64,000 nt of DNA from Stenopsyche tienmushanensis (GCA_008973525.1 WACJ01000006.1:682001-746000), one strand, 5' to 3'. Shown: positions 21,320-35,194, counted from the stretch's first letter. Numbers and translations: made by a program. The notes: a model not told the origin generated them from the sequence alone.

Positions 21320-24300
21320 CTGAAAAGAAAAAGATGAAAGATTAACATATTGCAAAAACTAATCAAATAGGTTTTTGAGATAATTTGTCCCTACTTTTAT
21401 TAAATCTTGTTGTTGGGTAAGCATTGGTTTTACAAAAGCATATTTAATGATTTCGGGTTGTTTTACTAGTTATTTATAAAAAGTTTGACTTTAAAATTTG
21501 GAAAAAAATAGTGACATTACAATGAAACATGACATTGCATAGCATGATATAATTGTGTTGTTCATATAGACTTAAAACCCTTTCAAACTGGAGAACATAC
21601 ACGCTACGATCTAATGTAAATTTACTTTTCTGTCAGCTCCGCCACAGCGTGTAACAAGCTCGATAATGAATCAGGCTCAATAAATAAATCTTAACACTGT
21701 TGTTCAGCTATTTTTGCCTATTAATGTGTTGTGAAAATAAAAGAACAGGATTACCATGCAAGCCTGTCAGTTTACTTCTGAAGGAGTAGATTTTGTAAAG
21801 GAGTGGTGATCCTCGGCTAATGACGCCACTCCAGAACAGTCAAAAGGGAATAACAAAATTGGTCAACGATAAGAATGATGCGAGTATCTTAATTATCAAA
21901 ACAAACGCCTGCTCTCAAGACAACACGAATGAAAGCCGTCTTATCTTTGTTGAAAGAGCTTAATAGCTTATCCGACGGTAGCGATTTCAGTTAATTATAC
22001 CTAAATTTTATGACGGTAAAAATATTCTTTAGGATACGATTTTTTGTTGAATGGTAAGTAAGCGCATTCAAGAGTTTCTATAAAGAGGTATAATAGTGGA
22101 GTCTAAATTGATGTAAGTCATCTTACTTGTTCCTCTGGATCATCATATTCTATGACTCTGATGGTATCTCCAACTTCAAACGACAATTCATCCTGGTCTT
22201 CCCTGGTATAGCGATAAGTAGCACGTACCCGATACAGCACACCTGGAGGTAAGTTTGATAAAGTAGCACCTGTAAAAAGTGCCAAAGGACATTAAATTTT
22301 GCACATTTGAAAAACGCTAACTCATTTCTCTTAAATGCTCAAATGTATTTGTGAAGTTGAATATTAATTCGACCCAATTATAATTTTGGTGATATATTTT
22401 AAGTCAAATTTAAAGAAATTTACAATATTATCTTCAAAACAACTGTTGCAAATTTGCATTATTAGTTCATATACAGTTTTCCCTCCTCCTGAACTTCTGG
22501 CTTATGTAAATTTAAAATTCACAAATCAAAATTGGTCTGGATTAAATTGATTTTTGTAAAGACTGAATTGCGCATACTGTGATTGTTCGAATGAGTGATA
22601 ATATCATAATGATTCAAAAACGAATATTGCATCACGGAATATTGTAGTGTAGCTTGAATTCAGGGAATACTGTATAGATTTTTATTTTGTTTTAACACTT
22701 TTGAAAACGTGCATATTGAAGAACGAGGCCATACCTTCAGAAAAGACAATCAATTGCAAAACTCTTTCTATACACAGTAATAATAATAAAATAATTAATA
22801 ATATTTTTCATGCGCGCATTGTTTGTCATTTACAACAGTTGATAGAGATTTATACTACAAGGGTTGTTTCGATGAATTATAAAACTATGAATACATTTTT
22901 TAATTACATACCTTGAAAACAATGATACATTGGGGTAAATAAAATCAAATAAACATCAATAAGTGGATTAAGAATGAAAAAAAAAATAAAAATAGAAAAC
23001 CATTTTTAAATGTTATACGATTATAGTTAACTATTACAGAAAAAATATGTCTTTATGCTTCGCAAAAAATGAATCATTTGACATAGTTTAAATTGGCGAA
23101 GGAACATTTTTGCAACACATAAAAGCACAACCAGTAAATTAGTTTTCATGCAGAAAATTATTAAAAAATTGGAGAGTTTAGGCATACTTACCAACTGGTA
23201 TATCATAAAGCTCTTCAACTTTTTTATTATTATTTTCTTGTGGTTTGTGAGTACCATTGCCATTAACAACAGGTGAGGCTGGTGCAATTTCGATATTGTC
23301 ATCTTCCGTTTTCTTTGTCAATTCAGGGGTGGTTGGTGTGACAGGGGTTGATATTTGTTCCGTAATTGAAGGTGTTTTTTCAGGTGTTGATGGTGAATTC
23401 TCAACCCATGCAGCTGTGGAAAGGGAACAATAAAGCCATTCCACAAAAAAGAAAGAACACCCAAAACATACAAATATGGTTTAAATTAATCATTTTACGA
23501 CTTGTTTGATTTCACGTATTAAAAGATATTTCGTGATATTAATTTATGACGAAGTAAGTAAAATGTTAATTTATCCCAATATTTACGCTTACATATTGGT
23601 CGGTATATTATTTAATTAAAAAGAAAGTAGTACATTAAAATTAGTCAAGTTAATCAGTCGTATATCAAACATTTAGAATCGTGTATTCAATCTTACGCTG
23701 TATAGTATTCGTCGGAGTGGCAGTTCCGTTTTGAGAATTAAGTGTACTGGACTTGGCATTGTTGGGAGACGAGGGCGGTGAAACATTGTTGTGTTGTAGA
23801 CTAGGCAGAGTTCCCAGTATAGGTTTCTTAACAGTGTAAGATCCCCGTTGGCTTTCCGTAGCTAATTTATCAACAATTGCTTCTAGTTCAGAATATACCT
23901 GAAACGTCAATAATACAAGTATTAATAATAAAATAAGCAATTACAGATTTATGATCAAATTCAAAAGTACGCAATGAACCTTTGAGGTTTCCGTGTGGAA
24001 AAGTTGTTCGGCAGAAAATAGCGTTTGTAAGTTGGTAACGAGGAAAAGAACACGAGAGTCATATAGTGCGGGTAATTCATCATGCAATTCAGAATTGAGT
24101 ATTTCGTAGGTTCTCTTAGCTTCTTCTAACGATTCTCGTCCTCGGGTTATCTGTAACAAAAATATAATTTAATTAATATAAATTCAAAATGAAATGGCAA
24201 TTTAATAGCGTTCCATGTTTATTAGTTATGTAATAAAAATATATGTACCTTTACATCGTCTCTCCTCTTATTAGCATTCGCTTGTAGGCCTTGGAAATTG

Positions 24301-24848
24301 TGTCTTTGACTATCGTAATCAACCAGCTTGCGACCTCTTTTGTCAATCTTTTTCTGTAAATTGATAATAATTTATAAGAACCACCGCATAACATAGATAA
24401 TGAGCTTCGGAGATGTTAAAAGAAATGACCGACCTTAGTTTCAGGGAATTGTGCCTGATAGGTGTTAAGAGGGATGAGAACTTGATCACCGAGTTTGTGT
24501 GAGAAATCTGCCCACAACATTTCCATATTTTGAGCCTGTGCGTAGAGTAGATCGTGGCCTGACCAACTGCTTTCGTAGACTTCTGAAATGGCCTCCATGA
24601 GCGATTTCGATGCCATCTGGGCCGCTGAAATTCATTGAATTTGTTATTATTGAAAAATACATATTCGGTTGATTTAATACATTTTTTAAAGTGAAATATA
24701 AAGTATACATACCTCTTATGCATCTTATATAGTTATTGAACTCTTTTTGTAATCTGGTAGATTGAACATGTTGACGATTAAAGTTCTGAAGGTGTTCATC
24801 GAAAATGTCATCGGCTGTACGATCTACTTTTCCTAAGTTTTGAAGGAT
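21239..24848 (-). CDS. Amph: Amphiphysin gene (all but first coding exon)
   Basis: BAR-SH3 membrane-remodelling protein. In this family the N-BAR domain dimerises, senses or drives membrane curvature, and the SH3 domain binds proline-rich partners; the fly protein organises muscle T-tubules and plasma-membrane compartments. Exons on the minus strand: 24848-24713, 24624-24434, 24353-24249, 24150-23980, 23898-23697, 23413-23192, 22269-22127, 21319-21239. Joined, they give about 416 residues in one frame: BAR domain from ILQNLGKVDRTADDIF to about VDKLATESQRGS, a Ser/Thr/Pro/Asn-rich linker, then SH3 with YRVRATYRY, DELSFEVGDTI, EEGWLMG and FPANF. The first exon begins in phase 0 without a Met, so a short upstream exon for the amphipathic N-terminal helix is required; I could not find it in 24.85-64 kb. 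The linker is short relative to the long fly isoform, so further alternative exons may exist. Confidence 0.96.
22127..22269 (-). CDS. Amph: Amph exon, first part of SH3
   Basis: 143 nt, acceptor TTACAG, donor GTAAGA. Encodes LPPGVLYRVRATYRYTRED, then DELSFEVGDTIRVIEYDD: the RT-loop acidic residues and the ALYDY-type motif (here ATYRY) of an SH3 fold. Confidence 0.95.
23192..23413 (-). CDS. Amph: Amph exon, linker
   Basis: 222 nt, acceptor CCACAG, donor GTAAGT. Encodes AWVENSPSTPEKTPSITEQ and an acidic, Thr/Pro-rich linker ending EELYDIPVG. EELYDIPV is the conserved lead into the SH3 domain. No clathrin or AP2 binding motif is obvious, as expected for insect amphiphysins. Confidence 0.94.
23697..23898 (-). 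CDS. Amph: Amph exon, BAR end and linker start
   Basis: 202 nt, acceptor TTTCAG, donor GTAAGA. VYSELEAIVDKLATESQRGS closes the BAR domain; a Ser/Pro/Asn/Thr-rich stretch follows to TPTNTIQ. Confidence 0.94.
23980..24150 (-). CDS. Amph: Amph exon, BAR domain
   Basis: 171 nt, acceptor GTTACAG, donor GTTCAT. Encodes 57 residues: ITRGRESLEEAKRTYEILN, ELHDELPALYDSR and VTNLQTLFSAEQLF. The non-consensus donor (GTTCAT) is inferred because the next exon continues VYSELEAIVDKL in frame. Confidence 0.93.
24249..24353 (-). CDS. Amph: Amph exon, BAR domain
   Basis: 105 nt, acceptor TTACAG, donor GTACAT. Encodes 35 residues, KKIDKRGRKLVDYDSQRH then LQANANKRRDDVK, a basic BAR surface segment. Confidence 0.95.
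24434..24624 (-). CDS. Amph: Amph exon, BAR helix region
   Basis: Acceptor TTTCAG, donor GTCGGT (a weaker, C at +3 donor), 191 nt. Encodes AAQMASKSLMEAISEVY, then WSGHDLLYAQ, and ADFSHKLGDQVLIPLNTY, ending FPETK. Confidence 0.95.
24713..24848 (-). CDS. Amph: Amph exon, start of BAR domain
   Basis: Acceptor TTGCAG, donor GTATGT, 136 nt. Encodes ILQNLGKVDRTADDIFDEHL through EFNNYIRCIR. It starts on a codon boundary, so the N-terminal exon ends in phase 0. Confidence 0.95.
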
Positions 24849-27800
24849 CTGCAAAAATAAACAGTTTTCTATTAATAACAGGCGTTTGACATACTTAGGA
24901 ATATGAAATTTCTTATGAAACATCGTTGCGTTGATGATTAATTCAATTATTTTGTAATATTTTCATAATGCATGTATCCGAATGTGGGTTGATTGTTGGT
25001 TAAATGCAAAATTTATAATAGTTTATATGAATTTGTACATTTTATTCATTGCTATTAAAATTTATTGAGCTCAACGCTTGTTTTAAAATATATTTCAATA
25101 CAAATTAGGAGTTGTCCACTCAGATTAGACAAATTCTTAAATGACAAGAGGAAGATTTTTCTGGTCTTGTTTGCCAAAAGTAGACATGGCTGTGTTAAAG
25201 ATTCTGCTACTATAACAGCAAAGAGAAGTGGGCGGTAGCAGCAGGTCTTAGCTGGCCTTATAAGGACGACTGACGAGGCTGACAACATCACTAATTTCCA
25301 CAACAGTCAATATCGACTAAGACCAAGTTCAAAAATTTGACGTCGCATTGAAGCGTTCACATGAATTTTGATGTGGGCGCGCCAATACAAACAAAATCGT
25401 GGCCTGAGATCTGAATTCGATTTTGGGATGAAAATATAAATTCAATCCAATTTAGCGATGATCTGAATTTCTAATTCCATAAACACAGAAGTCTCGTTTT
25501 CATCTGTCAGTATTCTATAAATATATATTGATATGGAGCACGATGATTTCAGCGGCACAAATGATGTGTTTTCCACTTCAGCTGAATTGTACAGCGTAAT
25601 TTTACGTATACAATTCAGATGTGATATCATCTAAAGGAGGAATAAATCATTTTAAACGGTATTTTCAACGTTAAAAATAACTTAAAAGAGAAACATTTTC
25701 ATGATATATGACCGTATGTAATATTAACCGCCCCAAGACGAATAAAAATATGCAAACATATATTCTATCAAGTTTCAAAATTTAAATTCATACATTGATA
25801 TGCATTATTTTGATCAAAATATCAAACCGTACGTTATTGATTTTCATCAATTGTAGATATCAGACAGGTAATAGTATCGCTATCATTTTATTTTTATAAA
25901 GATCATCTCATCTAAGAAGAAAATATTTAAGAATAAATAAAATCAACTTATTTGATTGAAGCGAAATCTATTAATAATTTGAAGAAGCGAACGGCCATGA
26001 GAAAGCAAGGACTTGCTCCGGTCATAATTTTGGTTGTGGTAATAACTGCGACCTAAATGCAAGTGTATTCTTGGATTGAGGCGTAAATACATGTTCATCA
26101 TCTCTTCGAGCTAAACATACAAGAGTGCTCGTTCTGAATCACTGGAATTCGCTCGCAAATACGCGATCGTCCTACCATACAGGTTAGTGCCTCGTATAAC
26201 AAGATTTTTTAAGCTCTTGCTCGGTTGTTTTTAAAACCAAGGTAATTAAAACATAAGAATAGGCGTTTTTTTTGGTAGTATGAAATAATTAAAACACTGC
26301 TCAATACAAAAATACAACTGCAATTTAATAAACTTTGATTTCGTCATTCCCGTTGTTTTTTTTTATTATTAATTAGACCTGGTTAATGATCATAAAGTTT
26401 GAAGTTTACTAAAAATCTGTCCAAAGTACTTTGCTTCTGTTTTTCCCTCAGGATATTCAGGAAATGTGATATTGTCTTTAGAAAGAGAACATGTCATGGC
26501 AATAATTTTTAAAAAGTCGTTTAAAATGATCCGATATCTTTGTAAATTTTCTGATATTTCCGCATAAATGCGTTTTAAGATTTTGCTGTAAATTAACAAA
26601 ATGTTCGATGAAAAATTTCACCAAGGATAAAATATTTTTCAAATCGATTTCGTTTGTCAGCAACTTCAGCATAGTTGTTAGCGCCTGTTACGTAAAGGGG
26701 GTTATCGAGCCAATATAGACCTCCGCACGCGGGTTCGTTTGTTATCGGATCGTAGAGGGGCTGATAAGAAGGAAAATGACTATTTTTTATCCCACGCCCT
26801 GCATTCTTAATTGCGTCATGGCATTACAATTACAATGGTACAGAGAATTTGGTTTGATATACGACCTATGTATGGAAGACGACTCGAATGCATTCGGTTT
26901 ATCGCGTATATTTTTTAACAAATTCATTAATCATGAGTTTTACGAAAGTTAATGAGAACCAGTGGCGGATTTAGCAATTGAGATGCCCTTGGCGTAATTT
27001 AAGTTTGAGGCCCGCTGGACTCATTTGGTATTTAATTTGGGACACTTACGCGTAAAATTAATTTCATTACCATGTATTTTTAAAATTTCGTTTCAAACAA
27101 CGAAAACAACGAAACGACAGAAAAAAAGGTATTATTTTTCGGTTTAACATGCATTGAATACAAAATATGATGAAAATTAAACGACGAATTCGCAATTATT
27201 GTGTGATCATCTTATTATTTGAGATCATGTAATTCTGTCGTACCGGAATTCCAGTTGTCATTTACAAAATTGTGCAATAAGAGAGTTGAAGCATTCTAGA
27301 CCATTAACAAGAAGGCTTTCACGACCATTGACGTGCGATTTACCTAGTTTTGCTCCGGTATGTGGGCCGGTCATAGGGCTTCCTAACCATTATTATAGGA
27401 CTGCTAATTTATGTAGTCGACGTTTAGAAATTCACTGGCAGACATTGTAAATAGATGGAAAATTACCATATAAATCTTTAGTATTTAAATATTAAAACAA
27501 CCGGTACTATTGCTAGAAAAGGAATGTGACAATTGTCGTTTCGTTTGATTTCGAAGTATGCGGGGCCATCATGGGCGATATGATAATTAAGACGATCGAC
27601 AATATTTTTGGCGTACAATTATTTGATGAAAGATCAGCATGGATGAAAGTCTGTAAATGTTTACTATTGGGAAAGAAAAATATCAAACGTTCGCGAATTA
27701 CAAATTTACAAGGTCCTATAAACAATCGACGAAACTGCAAAATCAATCGATTGCCAGAAGATTTGTGTTACAATCTTTAATGGCAATAAATCAATCAAAC

Positions 27801-29040
27801 ATCAAACGAAGCGTTTCAACCAGAGATACTTGTTTATGATCTCGAATGAAAATACAAAAAAATAAGACACGTAAGAAATCAAGATTAACATGCCAAAGAG
27901 GTAATTATTAACCGGGAGAAAGTGATGTGCCGAGACTGGGCCAATTCCTGAGCGAAAGACAAAATGGTCGAAAGCACATACAATTCTATTAATTCGCAAA
28001 TTGACGTTGCGCGAAATTGAAGCTTTGTGCTATGAAAATATTAATAACATGCTAGACGAGAGTTTTAATTTCATACGGATCCACCGGGAAAGTGAAATAT
28101 TATTTTATACAGGCCGCTCTAGGCGCAAAATATTACAGCGTAGATTCGTAAGCCGTGTTTAAAGTCACAGCCTGTATGTCTCATCAAAACTGTGGTTTGT
28201 TGATGCTAATTTATGTTACCGCAGTCGCGGGTTTAAATTTCATACCGTTTATATGAACGAACAATAAGTTCATAAAAGCGAGCATACGCAGCGATTGTGT
28301 TGAAAATTCCTGCCAGGCTATAAGTTTATAGATTTCATAAAAGTCGGTGATAAATTTTATCAACGGTTGATTGAAAATCAGCGAGTTTGAATAGAAACAG
28401 CGCGGGATCATGAAATGGAGACTATAATGAAGCTTGTAATGCTTCGTTTAGAACTATAGGTTGTCTAAAAATCTACACAGAATGCAAAGGCGAACATTAA
28501 GCCAATGGAAGATCGAACGCTGGCAAAACAACGTGGGCTATAATGGTCTTGCTCTTTCCGAATAAGATTTTTTTGAGTGCAACGTGGTAATGCAACCCTT
28601 AGCCAAAATTTGGAGACCTAGTTATCTTCGTCAAGGGTTGTACTTTCCTCAGCAGCCCTTCCAGTAAATTATGGTATCCTTAGCGCGAGTTTCCGATGAC
28701 CCATAACTGTCGCATAACACTCATAACGTCAGCGAGAAGGACTCAAAACAGGGGAGAAGGATGGATTTGAAAGACAAGATCTTCTTAGAATATATTTATT
28801 TGATCCACTTTAAATTGGTCGCGGTTACAAGGCGTAAACGGCTCTCAAGGTAGACATTATGTCAATATTTCAGAACGATATAACGAATATTTAAACCTTT
28901 TCATTCGAGAGGTGACTCTCACTCACCATATGATTTGATGCAGAAACTCGATACACGGTAATAATTGTTTACGTTACGAATTAGGAAATGCGTATCACCC
29001 TTGACTGGTAAACTGTTCTAGAGCGATTTGAGTGAGTGTT
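24849..29040. other. Amph upstream region, no exon found
   Basis: AT-rich, without a recognised gene. The plus-strand frame 27526-27780 (MTIVVSFDFEVCGAIMG...) and minus-strand frame 28411-28211 are unassigned and within chance length. A CAGTGGCGGATTTAGC motif at about 26961 resembles the start of some hAT elements. Confidence 0.55.
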
Positions 29041-29600
29041 CGACTCCACGATGCCCACCCATAAACCCCTCCCCCCCCGGGGGGGGGGTGAGCCAGCCCT
29101 ACGCCCGTGGGCAACAGTTGAAACGCTGGGGTAATGATGTGAAGTAGAGGTGCACGAAAGCAGCCTCGTCGGTTTGCTCATTAAACGCAGCTGGGGTAAC
29201 CCAGCTAACATGAGTTGGGTGTGCAAGTCACCCATAAAGCGGTGTATGTAACAGCCGATTACAGTAGTTGGTGGAGACTGTGTCAAAGGCTCACCACTAT
29301 CCTCAACAACCTAGGCATACAGGGGAAAATGGTTTTAGGCTGTTCGAACGGCGATTCGTCTCCGTGGCTAGGTACTACAAATGAAGGGGTAGCCCCTGCA
29401 GTTTGTCATCTGCTGCAGCTCCCTTCAAACTGAGGTTGGACTCGTGCTGGCAGTGAACCCGTGTTAGTAGTTCCTTTGAACTTAGCATAACCTTTGTTCT
29501 TCTTCCCCCAACGCACCTTCGAGTGCACATAGTCTGAAGCTGGTCTTCCTGCGGAAACCTCGCAAAGGGATGGGCGCCTGAACACTTTTTTTATAGCGTT
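29041..29600. repeat. GC-richer unidentified block with C8G10 palindrome
   Basis: About 560 bp near 50% GC in an AT-rich surrounding, with sharp edges. It holds C8G10 at 29071-29088, complementary GCCCAC / GTGGGC arms around it, and other short stems such as GGGGTAACCC (29192-29201). No protein is readable. It may be the structured 5' part of a retroelement; I cannot name the family. Confidence 0.35.
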
Positions 29601-31937
29601 TTCCATAGGCATCAAAGTTAAATTTGTAATTTATTTATTATGTAGTTATTTCGCTTGAGGGGGGTGGGGAGTATAGAAATGGTTATTTTGAAAATGAAGA
29701 ATTGATGAGCGAAGAGAGAAAAAGAAAACGGCAAATGATGCTAGACGACTTCATAATCAAGAATTTTTAAATTGCTTCATTTTGTCGTCTAGGAACACAT
29801 CCTAAGCATTAAAAGAGGTCTTATTGTATTTGATTTACGACCCGATTACGTTCTTTCTCGCACTCGTTGATCAACATACGAGACACATGCGTAATTATTT
29901 CGGATTTACAGCATAAAGTGCGTCTAACAGATCGAATCGAGCATCATTTGTTTGAAGTTGCATTGATTTATAATGCAATTGAGCGCGTCATACGTCTGAA
30001 GGATGAGATCAACGGTCCGATATTATGCAAATGGTTTCATACACTCCAGCAGAAATTGTCTAATGCACGCTAAAGTCGATAAGCAAGTGTTCGTTTATGA
30101 ATGATATTGAACAGGCGGCATCGCTTCGGCTCGAACGGTTTTGAATTGCGCATATAGGTGTAGAATTATCGTAGGAATACATGAGTCATTGTGTTTGCGT
30201 CCGAATTGTGAAAGACAAAAGTGGATGAGGGTGAGTCCGGCGGTCACAGAAAGGATCGATAACTCAATCTGAGCCGAGTAACTTCGGGGTAATCAAAATG
30301 AGAGTTTTCCGCTTCATTTGAAAGGATTTAGAGCGAATTGAAGGAGATGAAATATAACGATCGAGATGGACCATTACTAGATTGGAACGAAAATGGGAAT
30401 CGAGACGAATAAGATTCTGCAGATTTATTCAGAAGATTGTTAGATGCAAATATGTGAGCATTCGTATTTATGCAGCATTAGCATGGTATGAAGGCGATTG
30501 TCGTCGGTGGATCGAAAGATCGAATGGCTTCGGGCTCGAATGCAGCAAGCAGAGAAGGTCGCCTTTCCGGCATAATTATGCATTTGTCGTTTGAATCCTC
30601 AATGGGTCGTAATGGGTGTGCACGCCATCATCTTCTGGTCGGATTGAGGACGTTCGCACGCTTTCGGCACCAGAGGTTTTACACACCACGTGCTGTGATT
30701 CACGTGACGTTCATCTTTTGCAATCACGGTCACACTTTCGGCATCCTCATTCGAAAAATCCAATTCCAAACAGCTGTTGTGCTTATAACAATGCGCTTAA
30801 TTTCATTCAGAAGCGTTGCTAAAAATACAATTATGCGATGATTCTTAAGTGGCACGATACACGCCTTAATTGCCATCGGTAATTAGACGAAGAGCAAAAA
30901 AAGAAACAGATTTAATGCGGATCATAACAAGGTTGCTCGTCCGTCCCAGAATTACATGGCACATGAGCGTTGGGGCATGAAGACGAGTCGCAACAGACGT
31001 GCATTAGCGGACTTGTCATATTATTATGCAATTATTGACGACGTATATGTGATGTCGTTTTGTACGTAAGTCGGCTTACATAATAAGTACACGAATACGC
31101 GATGTGAAAAAGACGTTATCTTAGAATACATACATTTTTCAATATGTTAATTGATACCACGAAAAGCATTATTTTAAGTCTTATCTGCCATTAAAGTACT
31201 GTTTAATGGAAGTTTGCTATCTATGTGAACCATGCTTTGACCATACAATTTACAAGTTTAATTTTTGATATATATTTAGCAATGTAATGGACGAAGAGGG
31301 CTGTTTTTGGTGGGCGTCGGTGTGCTACTTGTGCGAAATTCATGGAATAATTGGATGAAATTTGATGAAGACTTTGATGGTTTCGACAGTCAAATTCTAG
31401 GAATTGACAACGGTCCAAACAATGAAATCTAAGAACCGACATAGGATACCTTGTTAACGTTGCTAACCAAAAAGGACTTGTTTAATACAATAAATACCTT
31501 CTAAATATATTTATTTAGAGATGGCGAACCTATGACTCGTGGATCAGAAAATATTTGAAAAACGAAGGATTTTTGAATAGCTTTAAAAGTCAAAACCAAA
31601 AATACCGAGTCTAGATTTCTGCAGAAATCTTATGATGTGAATTTACAGTCTAAAAAAATACTGCATACTGTTTAAGTTATTCATAATGTTATCTGACGAT
31701 CACCAATTTAGAAAAATCTATAAGTTTAAAGACACGCGGAAGCATATTTACGCGGTAATGATAATAATCAGCGTAAAATCATCTGGATAAGGAGAATTTT
31801 CTGAATTTCTTTTTTAACCTTTCCCTTACGATGCTACGTATTTAGTACGTCATATAATTCTAAAACCCCGTATTCATTATATTTCATATCGACATTTAAT
31901 AATATATATATATATCAATATAGATAGTATATATATC
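29601..31937. other. Unassigned sequence
   Basis: Less AT-rich than the introns but without a recognised gene. Frames at 29867-30073 and 30488-30841 on the plus strand match nothing I know. At 31815 a TTAACCTTTCCCT start resembles the segment at about 16230 and 55891 within hAT copies. Confidence 0.5.
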
Positions 31938-32754
31938 GATACGCACTTTTTTTGTGCGGTAGATGCGTTCCCCGGAAAATCGCACAAAAAAAAACTATGA
32001 CTTATATATAAAAAGTGAAGATGCGTTCCAAGGATTTTAAAAATCGCATAACTTTGAAATAGCTATATAAAATATATCCAAAATCGCACAAAAAAAGTTA
32101 ATAAAAAAAAACAGGAAAACAATAAGATAATTAAAAATTACATTTTTGGTAACATTTAAAAAACGTCTTTCATCATAAAATTTTAAGGATCCACTATAAA
32201 AATACTAATTATTTTAATTACAAACTATCATCGCTGTATGATAATTTTCGTTGCGATTATCGATATAACTCAAAATCGCTCTCTTCTTCGGAAGAAATAC
32301 TATATCCAGTGTCATCATTGTTCTGCGTAGATTTTTTTCTTTCCAACAATATAATTCGTAATTAGCAAAGGTGTCACTATAGTCCCTAACTCAAAAAAAA
32401 AAACCACAAAATGGCGACTGTTTAAAAAAAATTCAGTCAAGCCATTTTTTGGCCTTATTTTGTCAGCTTTAATTTTGTAGTTTCGAGAAAAACGCGTTAA
32501 AAGATTTCATTATGGTAGGACCGGCCAAGTCCCTAAAATAGCTATAGCTCCATAAATAGTTGGAATTTTGTAAATTCCTTTGGAGAATGTGTTTTTAAAA
32601 GTCAAAACATTGGAAAAATGCAAAAAAACTAGTGTTGATGATTTATTTCTTATTTTATCCAAAATATATCGATACATACTCTTTATGAAATTAAAAAAAA
32701 ATCGCATAACTTCGAAATCGCACAAAAAAAGTCGCACAAAAAGAGGTTTGAGTG
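31938..32754 (-). mobile_element. Tigger/pogo-like deletion element, copy 2
   Basis: Collinear with 13146-14001 with internal gaps. The right end is intact, AGAGGTTTGAGTG followed by TA at 32755. The left terminus is shortened and merges with TA-rich sequence. The acidic tail of the lost transposase is again on the minus strand around 32218-32320. Confidence 0.6.
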
Positions 32755-35194
32755 TAGATAGTATATCGAAATTCAATGTAGTAATGTTGTAAAAATTCCC
32801 ATTATTACAACTTGATTGATTGATTTCAAATCTGAAATGTAAAATGGAATCGTCGATTTAATTTACTTTGTTCCGAATAAAATTTGGCAGACATCACGTC
32901 CGACCAATATGCCATTAGAATCGCAGTATTTTATTGACGAATTTATTGCTCCATCGCAACCCCTTTTTATGGGCATCCCTTTCGTTGATATGAAACGAAG
33001 TGAAAGTAAATCAGACGAGCTTTCATCTTAAATTGAATAGAATGAAATGAAAAAAAACTATCAAATCTGCTTGCTTTATATGTTTCAGCGAAGATCTTCG
33101 TGTATGTATTTTTTAAATGTTTTCATCTGAAGAAATATACGGCAAACAGTATTTTAAAATGAATTATTTTATACTGTGTAATGGACGATAATAACGATTT
33201 CGGCATGAAAGAGCAACTTTCGCTTTTAGTTTATTGCCAAGGGAAAGGGATTTGGTATGAAATGTTCTTTGGGTTCCGGACTGTTGGTCTGTGGAAATGC
33301 TTTATAATTCAAATAGGCGACATTAATTCCCTTAAATTTAATGTTATTATCATGAATTGGCTTTAAAGTTGGCTGGTTGATTGTCTGCTGTTGAAATAAC
33401 GGTGATTCTTCAACGATAAAAATATTTATTGAAAACGTTTGTGATGCATAATGTAATATCCGTTTGTAATTTGGTCATATATGAATAGAAAATGATGACG
33501 GAAGTCATGTATTTGAATTGTAAAAATATCTCAATATTCATATATGAATTATGATGATGTACATGATTTCTATTTGTTCAAGGTAAGTATTTTAAGACTG
33601 CGTTGATATTAGTTCAGATGATATTTTTTCAGTCTATGATGACTTCTGATGGAATGGTTGAGATGACCGGTGTCACACTGGACGGCGCCATTCAGGTTTT
33701 ATTCAATGGCATGAGTGATTGCATGCCGCATCATCATTCAATGCAATTCTAATGCCTCAGAATGCATCTAAATAATTTGTGCAAAAACCATAACACAAAG
33801 GAACGTCTTGGCGATGCAGAGAAATTCTTAAGCAAAATGCATCCACGCTCGAGACAGCATCGCGGGGTTAAGTTATTTATGATGATACGGTTAACTTAAT
33901 CGAATACAATACCCGAGGGACACATTTCAAAGACTCCCACATTATTCTATTTTGTCCAACATATCTCCCAGATGAGATTGACTCAAAAACAGATGTTTTC
34001 TCTGCGGGAACATATACGGTATAAATGCCCGATTGCATCAAACACAACAACACAAAAAAGCAGAATAAACGAGATAAGACACAGTTGCATTGTTACAGAC
34101 ACACATCCATGTGCTAATATATACGAAGTGCAAATTAAGTAGATTGCAAGAGATAAGTCTTACAGGAAATGGTAACCAAGGCTATTCATAAGACTCATTT
34201 GAAAATTAACAACTTTTCCGCACGCAAATCTAAAATCTCCACAGCAAAAAAGTTTCAGTTTTTTGCGACGAGCTAATCGCCATTCCGGAATTATTACGCT
34301 TAAAGATCGGTTCTCCTCGTAAATGAATAATTTGTCGTCCAGATGATTATTGAACATTGCGAAATTGCTATATAATACTAGTTAGGCCTTAATGAATACC
34401 ATGAACCACCAAGATAAATACAGCTCTGGATAAATAGACGTTAATCATCGTCTAATAAATTACGAACAGACGTTTAGCACGCCATGCTAACGAATTAAAT
34501 TAATCAGAAATACACTAACGCATAGATTCATTCAAAATTATCGACACCGAATTATTCAAATTATGCAGTTTGATCATGAAACATATGTCTGAATTTACCA
34601 ACGATTTGTTCAATCAACATCATTAGAATCCATTGCTATGGAATGCGCGGCTATAATAAATTATAATTTTTGGTAAATAGATTATTGATTATATCCAAAG
34701 TATATAAAATAGCATTTTTTCCAAATTTATCTATTGTACATAACTTCCTTGGATGATTAGATTTTCTTCTAATCTATTAACGGATGTAGACGATCAAAAT
34801 CGGATTTCTTGGAGATTATTGTTGCAAATCCAATAACACATACACGCTTTTATTAATCACCCGAATATTTAATTTTTCAGATACAAAAAATCAGGATAAA
34901 TCTGATTTTTAAATGGTATTCAAATTTGTTAATGCGGTGTATTTTTAATCACAATATGGATCTAACCCTGTTTATAATTATATGGTCCAATTAAATGAAT
35001 ATCTCAATTGTGAACAAACAAATAACATCTTTTGGATCGAAATGTATTAGTATAAATATGCGATAAATTCCGTTGCGTTTAAAAGACAAGAAATCTTATT
35101 ACCGAAGGGCCGTAAATGAGACGATCTTTCAAAATTATTAAATGATTCCCTACGGGCGTTTGTCTGTGTTTCGACATCAACACAGTTTATTCTA
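32755..35194. other. Unassigned sequence
   Basis: No recognised gene or element. The minus-strand frame 34357-34160 is unassigned. Confidence 0.5.

Noticed and set aside
25055..25303. Minus-strand frame upstream of Amph that could be its missing first exon
   Set aside because: It does not contain the expected N-terminal helix sequence nor a donor in the right phase.
26961..27020. CAGTGGCGGATTTAGC, like the 5' end of some hAT elements
   Set aside because: No partner terminus or repeat copy seen in the window.
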